DNA from: Chthonomonas sp. UBA1950
GTDB lineage: Bacteria; Armatimonadota; Fimbriimonadia; Fimbriimonadales; Fimbriimonadaceae
NCBI GenBank assembly: GCA_002336105.1
Contig: DDEQ01000020.1
Coordinates: 37,452 to 101,451, forward strand
DNA length: 64,000 nt
Reading direction: 5' to 3'
A program made the translations under genes and the position numbers. Shown here piece by piece: positions 54,827 through 61,870 of the stretch. Position 1 is the first letter of the stretch; every line of letters starts with the position of its first letter. The notes beneath the pieces were generated by a model that did not search any database, had not been told where the DNA came from, and saw only the letters and a list, made by a program, of their open reading frames with translations.

Positions 54827-56629
54827 GTGAAGCCGGTACGGGTTCTTGCCGTTTTTTTGGTCTTGCTCTGTGGCGCACTTGGTCGCGCCGCGAAGTTTGA
54901 GACGAAGTCTTTTCAAACCGCTGTCGCCCTTCAATCAGACGGAACCGCAATCTTTGTCGAGACTATCGAGGTCAGGTTTCTCGAACCTCAACACGGCATA
55001 GTTCGTAAAATCCCTATTTCCACAAAGGGTAATGGTGGGGTGCTTCGACAGGTTGCCATAGATGACATATCCGCAGAATGCTCCAGCGACCCTTCTTCCG
55101 GCTCTAACTATCCCGTTCATGTTTCCCGTGATGGCGACCTAAATATAAAAATCGGTCGAGGTGACTCTCTGGTCTCGGGGGCGGTTACTTACCGAATCCA
55201 TTACACCGTCAGAGGTGCAATCACCGATATTTCGGACTCGTCGGTGGGGGCACATACAGAGTTTTATTGGAACGTTATTCCCGCCCATTGGGCGACTTCC
55301 ATTGAGTCGGCGACTATTGCCGTAGCTTTTCCACCGACCCCCGATGCACTCAAGGCAAAGTTGTTTGTTGGCCTCCCAAACTCGAAGGATGCTCTTACGG
55401 TGGACACCCAAGCAAAGGTCGCTCGGAACGAGAATGCGGAGATTTCTTTTAATCCAGATGGCAAGTTCTTCGGATCGACACGTCCTCTGAGATTAGGAGA
55501 AGGGGCGACTCTTGTTTTAGCATTTCCAACGGGATTGATCCAGGCAAATCCGGTCTACGTAAATCAAGATTCTGGGACAAGACCGGAACTGGTGATAGGG
55601 AAGAATTCAGCCGCGATTGCAAGCGGAATTGTCTTTGTCATGGCCGGACTCGGATTGTTTTTTATGCGAAAGCGAATGCCCTGGAACCGGCCAGCGATTC
55701 CTGTGAGTTTCGAGCCACCGAAAGATTTTGGAGTGATCGAAAGTGGTGCTCTTCTCGACGGCAAGATCACATCACGCACTGTCTTGGGTTCAGTTATATC
55801 GCTAGCGCAAAACAAACGATTGCTTCTCGCAATGGATCCCGAGAGCCGTGAATTGGCGATAACATTTCCCGAATATTTGGCGAAACAACATTCCCGTTAT
55901 CCTATTTCCGAATGCGACAAGGAACTACTCACTGAGCTAACTGAACACGGGCCGGTGTTCAATCCATCCGTCGAAGGGCGTCAGTTTGGAACTGCGCTAT
56001 ATTCAGTTCAGACTCGATCTTTACAAAAGCTCAAGAATGGAGGATTCCTGACTTCGACACTGATGGCGCCGGGTTGCATGAAGTTGCTGTTTGCCTTAAT
56101 TGCTGGCATCATCTGCTTCGTCAAAATCGCGGAATGGACCGACGTTGTAATTGGCGCGGGAGCCTTGTTTGGTTTCTTTGTTGTCGGGTTGATCTCTCTT
56201 TTTTGCGATTCGTACACCGAAAAAGGAAGATTGGCTCGGGCTCAGTTATTGGGGTTGAAGGAGTTCATTACTCGTTCGTATCAGCGAGAACTCAACTATT
56301 TTGCGAAGACGGATTTCAATCAAGCCCTCTATGACCGCCTTTTGCCCTATGCGGTGATGTTTAACGCGGTCAAAGAGTGGAGTCAAGCCTTTGAGGGGAT
56401 CGAGCTTAATGATCCAGATTGGTTCGTTGGCTATGACTCCGGCTCTTTGTGGTACTGGCAGCTAGACAGCATGATGAACACGTACGACAGCTCCTTTACA
56501 CCTAATATGCCGACCAGGAGTTCATCAAGTTATGATTCAGGATCTGATTGGTCTTCCGGAGGCTCTGGGTTTGATTCCGGCGGCGGTTCAGATTCTGGCG
56601 GCGGTGGCGGCGGCGGGGATAGCTGGTGA
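54827..56629 (+). CDS. DUF2207 domain membrane protein
   Basis: 600 residues from GTG at 54827. Signal peptide (VLAVFLVLLCGALGRAA), then the DUF2207 extracellular domain (VALQSDGTAIFVETIEVRFL, PQHGIVRKIPIS, THTEFYWNVIPAHWATSIES). The membrane segment is near residue 265 (SAAIASGIVFVMAGLGLFF), followed by a cytosolic part (EPPKDFGVIESGALLDGKIT) and two more segments near 415-455. It ends in a Ser/Asp/Gly tail (SGFDSGGGSDSGGGGGGGDS), typical of the family. DUF2207 proteins are widespread and of unknown function, possibly tied to membrane stress. The last 42 bases overlap a small frame on the opposite strand. Confidence 0.9.
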   Translation: MKPVRVLAVFLVLLCGALGRAAKFETKSFQTAVALQSDGTAIFVETIEVRFLEPQHGIVRKIPISTKGNGGVLRQVAIDDISAECSSDPSSGSNYPVHVSRDGDLNIKIGRGDSLVSGAVTYRIHYTVRGAITDISDSSVGAHTEFYWNVIPAHWATSIESATIAVAFPPTPDALKAKLFVGLPNSKDALTVDTQAKVARNENAEISFNPDGKFFGSTRPLRLGEGATLVLAFPTGLIQANPVYVNQDSGTRPELVIGKNSAAIASGIVFVMAGLGLFFMRKRMPWNRPAIPVSFEPPKDFGVIESGALLDGKITSRTVLGSVISLAQNKRLLLAMDPESRELAITFPEYLAKQHSRYPISECDKELLTELTEHGPVFNPSVEGRQFGTALYSVQTRSLQKLKNGGFLTSTLMAPGCMKLLFALIAGIICFVKIAEWTDVVIGAGALFGFFVVGLISLFCDSYTEKGRLARAQLLGLKEFITRSYQRELNYFAKTDFNQALYDRLLPYAVMFNAVKEWSQAFEGIELNDPDWFVGYDSGSLWYWQLDSMMNTYDSSFTPNMPTRSSSSYDSGSDWSSGGSGFDSGGGSDSGGGGGGGDSW

Positions 56630-56842
56630 GTGGTGTTTGCGGACTGAAACGATTACCTCGACGGTGACATCGTCGAAATCGACGAGTTCGCATTCATTCG
56701 CGGCGGATCGAGCAAGGTGCTCTGCAACGGCTGAAATATACCAAGGCGAGTTTTGCAGGGCAGCGTCAACCTTTGCGAATTCAATCGTGGTCGCGCGAGT
56801 ACAAGATCGAGTCTCGGTGGAATTCATCTTCATCTCAAACAT
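56588..56842 (-). CDS. Possible small protein, overlapping the DUF2207 end
   Basis: 84 residues (MFEMKMNSTETRSCTRATTI...), opposite to the DUF2207 gene and overlapping its last 42 bases. The central part (EFAKVDAALQNSPWYISAVA, EHLARSAANECELVDFDDVT) looks like ordered protein, but no family is recognised and no clear SD is seen. It is the only reading for the 56630-56842 stretch; that region could equally be non-coding. Confidence 0.35.
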   Translation of the reverse strand: MFEMKMNSTETRSCTRATTIEFAKVDAALQNSPWYISAVAEHLARSAANECELVDFDDVTVEVIVSVRKHHSPAIPAAATAARI

Positions 56843-56898
56843 GCTTAGTTCGTAGCACGATAGATGCCATTTCTATCACGATGCGCTAATCTCTGGCA

Positions 56899-57837
56899 AT
56901 GATACGGTTTGTCGAAGCCGACAACATGGCCGAGGTGGCCTCAAGCATTCTTAGTGTTTCGATGACACGTGAAGCCATAAGTCCTGCTCGCATAGAAAAG
57001 CAGATATTGCTCGATCCCAATTTTGATGCCGGGGGATCGATCTTAGCCTACGAAGACGATCAACCGATTGGTTATGCGCTTTCAGTCCTAAGGAAAGTGC
57101 CGACTGAAGGCGAGATCAACGACCCAGAGAAGGGATATCTGTGGCTCCTCGGCGTTATTCCATCGGCGCGAATGAAGGGCGTTGGGACGGAACTTTTGAA
57201 TCGGGTTGAAGGCTATGTTCGAGAAGCTGGACGAAAAGTGATGCTGGCCAGCTGCTATTCACCGGGATATTTTCAACCTGGAATTGATGTTGAAGCTTAC
57301 TCTGGCGGGCTGGAATTCCTAAAGAATAGAGGCTACGCAGAGGTCTACCGTCCACTAGCGATGGAAGCAAGCCTTTGGGATCATGAAGTGCCCGAATGGG
57401 TTGATCAGGCAAAACTTAAACTGGAGCAGAACGGGGTCCGATTTTCACGGAATGGTCGAGAACTCATATCAGACTTGCTCCGTTTCTCGAAGAAGGAGTT
57501 TGGGGTCGATTGGGCGCGATTTGTCCGTGAATCGCTACTCCGCCAGATCGATGGTGATCAAAAAACGGGACTATCTATCGCGGTCGAAAACGGTGAAGTG
57601 ATAGGGTTTGGGCATTTTGATTCCGAACGCTTCGGGCCCATCGGAATTGCGGCGTCTGAGCGTGGCCGGTGCCTCGGTCAAATCCTGATGTGGGATATCT
57701 TGGCCCAGCAGCGAGAGCGGGGATTTCGATCTTCTTGGTTCTTGTGGTCTGATGACAAGACCGCACACAAGCTTTACGCCCATGCTGGATTCAAAATAGT
57801 CCGGCGGTTCGCTTTGCTCAAGAAGGAGTTAAGCTGA
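56899..57837 (+). CDS. Tandem GNAT acetyltransferase
   Basis: 312 residues with two GNAT folds. The N-terminal unit (residues 1-150) carries YLWLLGVIPSARMKGVGTEL, the acetyl-CoA loop (V.P..R.KGVG). The C-terminal unit (about 170-312) carries IGIAASERGRCLGQILMWDI, a degenerate loop, and HKLYAHAGFKIVRRFALLK. Two-unit GNATs include MshD (mycothiol synthase) and several antibiotic-type acetyltransferases. Its stop shares one base with the PIG-L deacetylase start (TGATG), so the two are coupled. The substrate is unknown. Confidence 0.88.
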   Translation: MIRFVEADNMAEVASSILSVSMTREAISPARIEKQILLDPNFDAGGSILAYEDDQPIGYALSVLRKVPTEGEINDPEKGYLWLLGVIPSARMKGVGTELLNRVEGYVREAGRKVMLASCYSPGYFQPGIDVEAYSGGLEFLKNRGYAEVYRPLAMEASLWDHEVPEWVDQAKLKLEQNGVRFSRNGRELISDLLRFSKKEFGVDWARFVRESLLRQIDGDQKTGLSIAVENGEVIGFGHFDSERFGPIGIAASERGRCLGQILMWDILAQQRERGFRSSWFLWSDDKTAHKLYAHAGFKIVRRFALLKKELS

Positions 57838-58529
57838 TGGTTGATGTTTTGGCGATCGGGGCCCACATGGGGGACGAAGTTGCTTGGGGAATGACGCTGG
57901 CTGCGCATAAGCGGTTGGGGCTATCGATTGGCATGTTGCATCTGACCCCAGGAGAAAAGGGACATAAGAGTCTGGCTCCAGAGGAATATGCCGCTCAGAA
58001 ACGTATAGAAGCTGCCGAATGTGCGGCTGTACTCGGGGCTGAACTCTGGCAGTTGGATTACAAAGATGGTGAACTTCCGACGACAGATGCGGTGAAACAT
58101 CAAGTTGCGGCGGTCCTCCGAGAGGCGCGACCTAAAACGATCATCACTCATTGGCGTGGAAGCATGCATAAAGATCACACGGCAACGCATGAGCTGATTC
58201 CAGATTCCCGGTTTTACGCTGGCATACGTGCATTCTCTCAGGAAGCGGAGCCCCACTGGGTTCCATCGGTCTATTACGCCGAGAACTGGGAGGATTTGTC
58301 TGGTTTTGTTCCGGAAGTCTTTATGCGCCTCACACAAGAAGATATGGACCTGTGGGAGCGAGCCATGCGATGTTATGCGCTCTTTCGCGGGGAGGTTGCA
58401 ACATTTCCCTATCTTGAATATTACAAGGCACAATGTCGGGCTCGGGGTTGCACCTCGATGTCCGGGCTCGCGTCTGCATTCGCGGTGCCAGAAGACCAAC
58501 GGAAAAAGGTGCTGAACTCCTTGGTCTAG
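57837..58529 (+). CDS. PIG-L family deacetylase (LmbE/BshB-like)
   Basis: 230 residues. Family members remove the acetyl group of N-acetylglucosamine conjugates, as in mycothiol and bacillithiol synthesis, using zinc. The first zinc motif is AIGAHMGDEVAWGMTLAAHK: His and the third-position Asp are kept, but the residue that is the catalytic base Asp in AHPDD is Gly. The C-terminal ligand block is THWRGSMHKDHTATHELIPD. It overlaps the GNAT gene by one base. A deacetylase and acetyltransferase pair fits a thiol or amino-sugar pathway, but no glycosyltransferase or ligase gene is nearby. Confidence 0.88.
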   Translation: MVDVLAIGAHMGDEVAWGMTLAAHKRLGLSIGMLHLTPGEKGHKSLAPEEYAAQKRIEAAECAAVLGAELWQLDYKDGELPTTDAVKHQVAAVLREARPKTIITHWRGSMHKDHTATHELIPDSRFYAGIRAFSQEAEPHWVPSVYYAENWEDLSGFVPEVFMRLTQEDMDLWERAMRCYALFRGEVATFPYLEYYKAQCRARGCTSMSGLASAFAVPEDQRKKVLNSLV

Positions 58530-58550
58530 GAGTTCAGCACCCTTGATATT
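58508..58550 (+). terminator. Terminator overlapping the PIG-L stop codon
   Basis: ggtgctgaactcc (58508-58520) pairs with ggagttcagcacc (58529-58541); the stop codon is at the loop side of the right arm. The T-rich stretch after it is weak. Confidence 0.8.
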
Positions 58551-58595
58551 ATTCAAAAAGTGCCTGAACCCACGAAGCGTCCAGGCATGCAGATT

Positions 58596-58799
58596 TTATT
58601 GTGGAGTGGCGGTGGCGCTGTTCCCCGAGCTTGGAGCCCCGCCTCCCGCCGCGACACCTGGTCTAGGACCTGTCGGTTTCGCGGTGGCGTCGATCTGTTT
58701 GGCAGGATCAGATCCAGAAGGAGCTGAATCACCGCCTGAACACCCGACCATGACGATTGCTGTTACCAGCACCAATCCCAATTTCAATTTTAGGTTCAT
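58596..58799 (-). CDS. Small lipoprotein of cassette C
   Basis: 67 residues from the ATG at 58799. MNLKLKLGLVLVTAIVMVGC is a lipoprotein signal with lipobox MVGC. The mature part is Gly/Ser/Pro/Ala-rich and low complexity (GDSAPSGSDPAKQIDATAKP, GVAAGGGAPSSGNS). It follows the pseudopilin after nine bases, as in cassettes A and B where the two overlap. Function unknown. Confidence 0.85.
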   Translation of the reverse strand: MNLKLKLGLVLVTAIVMVGCSGGDSAPSGSDPAKQIDATAKPTGPRPGVAAGGGAPSSGNSATATPQ

Positions 58800-58807
58800 T
58801 CTGTTGA

Positions 58808-59737
58808 TTAATATCCTGAAGGCCACATGCTCTTGATGACGACGGAACCGTCGGCGAGGGTGGTTGTTGCCATGAGCCCACCACGGTAGTCTTTGGCCAC
58901 AGCGTGTCCGTCAGATGCTGCATATGTTGTCATACCGTTGGTGATGCCTTGGTTAACGAATCCGTCGCAGAGATTCGATGGTGAACATGCACCGTCTGGA
59001 GACTGCGGCTTTGGATTCTTTCGCGCCGAAGGACATGCCATCGAACCTGCAGTTCCGTTTGCGTTGTACGTTGCTGGCGACCATGTAACGATGTAAGTAC
59101 AAGGGTTGCTGATGGACGTGCTGACGTTGCTAAAAAGATCCCAGTGTGCGCCTTCACCGAGTAGGAAGGCATCTGCCGGATTACCTACCGAGGTGGTGGT
59201 CAGCGAGGAGGTGTTAACGGTGCCGCCATACCAAGGGCAGTTTGCACCTTCACATCCGTTACCGAACAGACCATCATACTTACAAGCTTGGCTACCGCAG
59301 ACACGTCGCGCGAAAGAACCGACCGAGGTGGTTGCTTGATAGTTTGTAAATCCGACATTCGCTGCGCGACCCATTGAGCCGTAAAGCTGTGATTGTTTCC
59401 AAGCCGCCATGGCTGCATCCGTTGGCATGGATGGGCCTAGAGGGTGCTGGAAAATGCCCCAACTCTTGATGTACGGTTGAGTGGCTATTTGCCAAGGCAT
59501 GAGCCCGAATAATGCTGTTGTTGCTGGATCATAGCGCTGTACCAGCGGGAAGGCATCGTCAGAGTCGCTTGTATAGAGAATGACTCCAAGAGCAAGGTTC
59601 TTAACATTGCTCAGGTTGGCAGTTTGCTTAGCTGCAGCTTTGGCTTGAGCAAAGACTGGGAAAAGAATCGCTGCAAGGATCGCGATGATGGCAATAACTA
59701 CAAGTAGCTCGATCAGTGTAAAAGCGTGGCGTTTCAA
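58808..59737 (-). CDS. Pseudopilin with DUF1559-like C-terminal domain (cassette C)
   Basis: 309 residues from TTG at 59737, the start with a good SD (gaaggag eight bases upstream); a longer frame to 59779 lacks one. LKRHA precedes [20 protein letters not shown] and [20 protein letters not shown], with Ala at -1 instead of Gly. The C-terminal domain has LALGVILYTSDSDDAFPLVQ and a closing TTYAASDGHAVAKDYRGGLM. Cysteines at RVCGSQACKYDGLFGNGCEG and ANCPWYGG could form disulfides. It forms the second member of the pseudopilin-lipoprotein pair; no regulator or glycosidase adjoins it. Confidence 0.92.
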   Translation of the reverse strand: MKRHAFTLIELLVVIAIIAILAAILFPVFAQAKAAAKQTANLSNVKNLALGVILYTSDSDDAFPLVQRYDPATTALFGLMPWQIATQPYIKSWGIFQHPLGPSMPTDAAMAAWKQSQLYGSMGRAANVGFTNYQATTSVGSFARRVCGSQACKYDGLFGNGCEGANCPWYGGTVNTSSLTTTSVGNPADAFLLGEGAHWDLFSNVSTSISNPCTYIVTWSPATYNANGTAGSMACPSARKNPKPQSPDGACSPSNLCDGFVNQGITNGMTTYAASDGHAVAKDYRGGLMATTTLADGSVVIKSMWPSGY

Positions 59738-59815
59738 ATGAATGACTCCTTCTGCAATGGCAGATGATTTGTAATGCACTTGCGATTTCCGTGTCTGAAA
59801 ACCTCAATTGCGCTA

Positions 59816-59844
59816 CATATTAACAGTTAATCTGTTAAATGCAA
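59816..59844 (-). promoter_or_regulatory. Cassette C pseudopilin promoter with dyad in the spacer
   Basis: On the minus strand: -35 TTGCAT (59844-59839), a spacer of 16-17, and -10 TAATAT (59822-59817) or AATATG (59821-59816). The spacer is filled by the inverted repeat TTAACAG.../...CTGTTAA (59820-59838, centre 59829), as expected for a repressor operator. Confidence 0.7.
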
Positions 59845-60015
59845 ACAAAATAATTATTTGGGAACTATTTTTAAGAATTGTAAAGTTGCGATCTGGAGAG
59901 CAACTTGTTCTCGCTTAGTAAGACTAACGATATTTCAACAAGAAGGTCAATTCACCTTTCAGTGTTTGCCATTAACGCGCCTCGCGATTTGAAGATTGTT
60001 CGCTTGTTGCTCCAG
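59845..60015. other. AT-rich intergenic stretch
   Basis: No gene or RNA recognised; AT-rich (59850-59900) between the pseudopilin promoter and the end of the hydrolase gene. Confidence 0.5.
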
Positions 60016-61326
60016 TTATCGTTGCCCGAGTAGTATCCAGTTGCGCTTTGGGATAGCTTGCAGCACGCTTCTGCAGTTTGAATATTGAGGATAATTCCTT
60101 AGAAATGGGCCAACTTCGAGGGTGCTATCGTTCGTAAAACCCATCTTCCCCCAAAATTGAAGTGACTTGATCAAGGAGCTGTCTGTGACTTTTGCGTTCA
60201 TGACGCCCCATAGGTCCGTATCTGACCTCCCGCAGATTGTTCTCAGTGAAATTCCTGCATCAGGATTGGTTGCGTCAACACTATCAGAGAGGATACGTTT
60301 CGCTGTATTGATGTCGATGCTTCCTTTTCCTGCATTGAGAAGTTCGGAAAGCCTTAATCTTCTGCATTCTGGGCCGCTTGTGCTGGGAGACGAATCATAC
60401 GCTCCGGCAACTTCGGTATCGATGAGCGATGAGCCTTGGGCAAAATTCGAACCCACGAAAAAGCCGTCTGCTGTCTTTTCGAATGTCACATTGTTAAGAC
60501 CTAGTTCTAGTCGAGCGATCTCTTTCTTGTGAATATCAGCCATTAACCAAGTGTTGGCGTATCCACCCGAGTTTTGTTCTTTCAGAATTTTGGCCATCGA
60601 ATCTGTCGAATCTCCGTACTGGATTGCCCTTCGCATTCGGGCAAACTCGGCAATTCCCTTTGGGTTGTAGGTCTTTAATGGCGGAAGCGTAGTCTCGCAC
60701 AGCGCCAAACCCGCATCACTGATTGCAAAATCAGTGCCGCTGTGGACAAACCCGCAGAGGGCATCCATTACAATTCGATGCCCGTTTGTCGGCTTGATAT
60801 CGAGGACTAAGTTGAAGCGACTGCCGACTATGTAATCCCACCAAAGACTTTGGGCGACGACGATACCGCCGTCTTCGGTGTAGCTCCCGCACGCGACGAA
60901 CGCGCTGCATGACTCCCGGGCCTCAGAAGCTTCTCCTTTCGTCCAAGGGAGGTAGTTTTCAGATATCTCGATGAAATCATTAAAAGCGAGAACATCCCAG
61001 CGGTCAAAGTGAACGCCAACTTCGTTAAGGCCCTCCACTTGACCGTCTATTTCCGACTTTAACTCAATCGGCAAATTATCCCAGTGAAGCCTCTTTGCTG
61101 TTTCTCTGTAGAACTCCCAGTCCTTCTTTGTGGTTTGCTTGAGAGCCCATTTTACGCATTTATGAGCATCAGCAATTTCTGTGGAAAGAAGCTTGCCGTA
61201 GTGATAGCCGATATCTCTGGGGCTTCCGGATACGTGAAGCACAATCCAGCCCTCTTTTCGTTCAATTGATGCAGAGGTTTGGGCTGATGGTAACGCACAC
61301 AAGGCAACCAAAGAGACAAAAAGCAT
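60016..61326 (-). CDS. C45-like (Ntn) hydrolase, exported
   Basis: 436 residues from the ATG at 61326, overlapping the response regulator stop by one base (TGATG). An upstream in-frame extension would run through that gene. MLFVSLVALCALPSAQTSAS is a signal peptide. The motif ARESCSAFVACGSYTEDGGI near residue 140 contains the likely autocatalytic Cys of peptidase family C45 and phospholipase B-like enzymes; after it come GGIVVAQSLWWDYIVGSRFN and SLRTICGRSDTDLWGVMNAK. Such enzymes act as acyltransferases or amidases on lipids or peptides. Coupling to a response regulator is unusual; see the findings. Confidence 0.75.
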   Translation of the reverse strand: MLFVSLVALCALPSAQTSASIERKEGWIVLHVSGSPRDIGYHYGKLLSTEIADAHKCVKWALKQTTKKDWEFYRETAKRLHWDNLPIELKSEIDGQVEGLNEVGVHFDRWDVLAFNDFIEISENYLPWTKGEASEARESCSAFVACGSYTEDGGIVVAQSLWWDYIVGSRFNLVLDIKPTNGHRIVMDALCGFVHSGTDFAISDAGLALCETTLPPLKTYNPKGIAEFARMRRAIQYGDSTDSMAKILKEQNSGGYANTWLMADIHKKEIARLELGLNNVTFEKTADGFFVGSNFAQGSSLIDTEVAGAYDSSPSTSGPECRRLRLSELLNAGKGSIDINTAKRILSDSVDATNPDAGISLRTICGRSDTDLWGVMNAKVTDSSLIKSLQFWGKMGFTNDSTLEVGPFLRNYPQYSNCRSVLQAIPKRNWILLGQR

Positions 61327-61793
61327 CACGCACCTGCGTTTCGCTTTTCGTTGACCTTCTCTTGGCTTTTCGCGGCTCTTTCCCAAAGGTCAACGGTTCG
61401 CGCATCTCGTCGACGTTGCTGCACCGCTTCGTCGGTTTTGACTGCCAAGAGTTCGTATGTATCAACCCCAGGCTGGTTCTTTTCGACGTAGTCAAACGCG
61501 CCACGTCGCATACACTCGACCGCGTTAGCCACGTTTCCATAGGCAGTCATAACGATCACTTCTGCGAAGAGATCTCTCGAGAAAGCAGCGTGAAGAATTT
61601 TTAGCCCAGCGTTGGGATCATCCATGCTCATATCCGTGATGATCACGTCGAATGGTTGTTCCTCTGCTTCAATCTTCTGAATACCTTCGGCAGCGCTGCT
61701 TGCCGTCGAAACGGAATTTCCAGCTCGCGCGAGGCGTCTTCGGACGGCACTAAGAACACTCTCTTCGTCGTCTATCACTAATATGCGGGCCAT
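61326..61793 (-). CDS. Response regulator receiver with a short C-terminal tail
   Basis: 155 residues. Receiver: ILVIDDEESVLSAVRRRLAR (acidic pair), DVIITDMSMDDPNAGLKILH (phosphoacceptor Asp), VIVMTAYGNVANAVECMRRG (Thr) and FDYVEKNQPGVD, where the usual KP is changed to EKN. The tail (TDEAVQQRRRDARTVDLWER, AAKSQEKVNEKRNAGA) is charged and helical, likely coiled coil, with no DNA-binding domain. It shares one base with the C45-like hydrolase start. No kinase lies near. Confidence 0.88.
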   Translation of the reverse strand: MARILVIDDEESVLSAVRRRLARAGNSVSTASSAAEGIQKIEAEEQPFDVIITDMSMDDPNAGLKILHAAFSRDLFAEVIVMTAYGNVANAVECMRRGAFDYVEKNQPGVDTYELLAVKTDEAVQQRRRDARTVDLWERAAKSQEKVNEKRNAGA

Positions 61794-61870
61794 GACACAC
61801 GGAGTATACAGGCACGCGGGTACCGTGAATAGTGTGATGTTCTGAAACTGATGAACTCACTTGCGAAATA

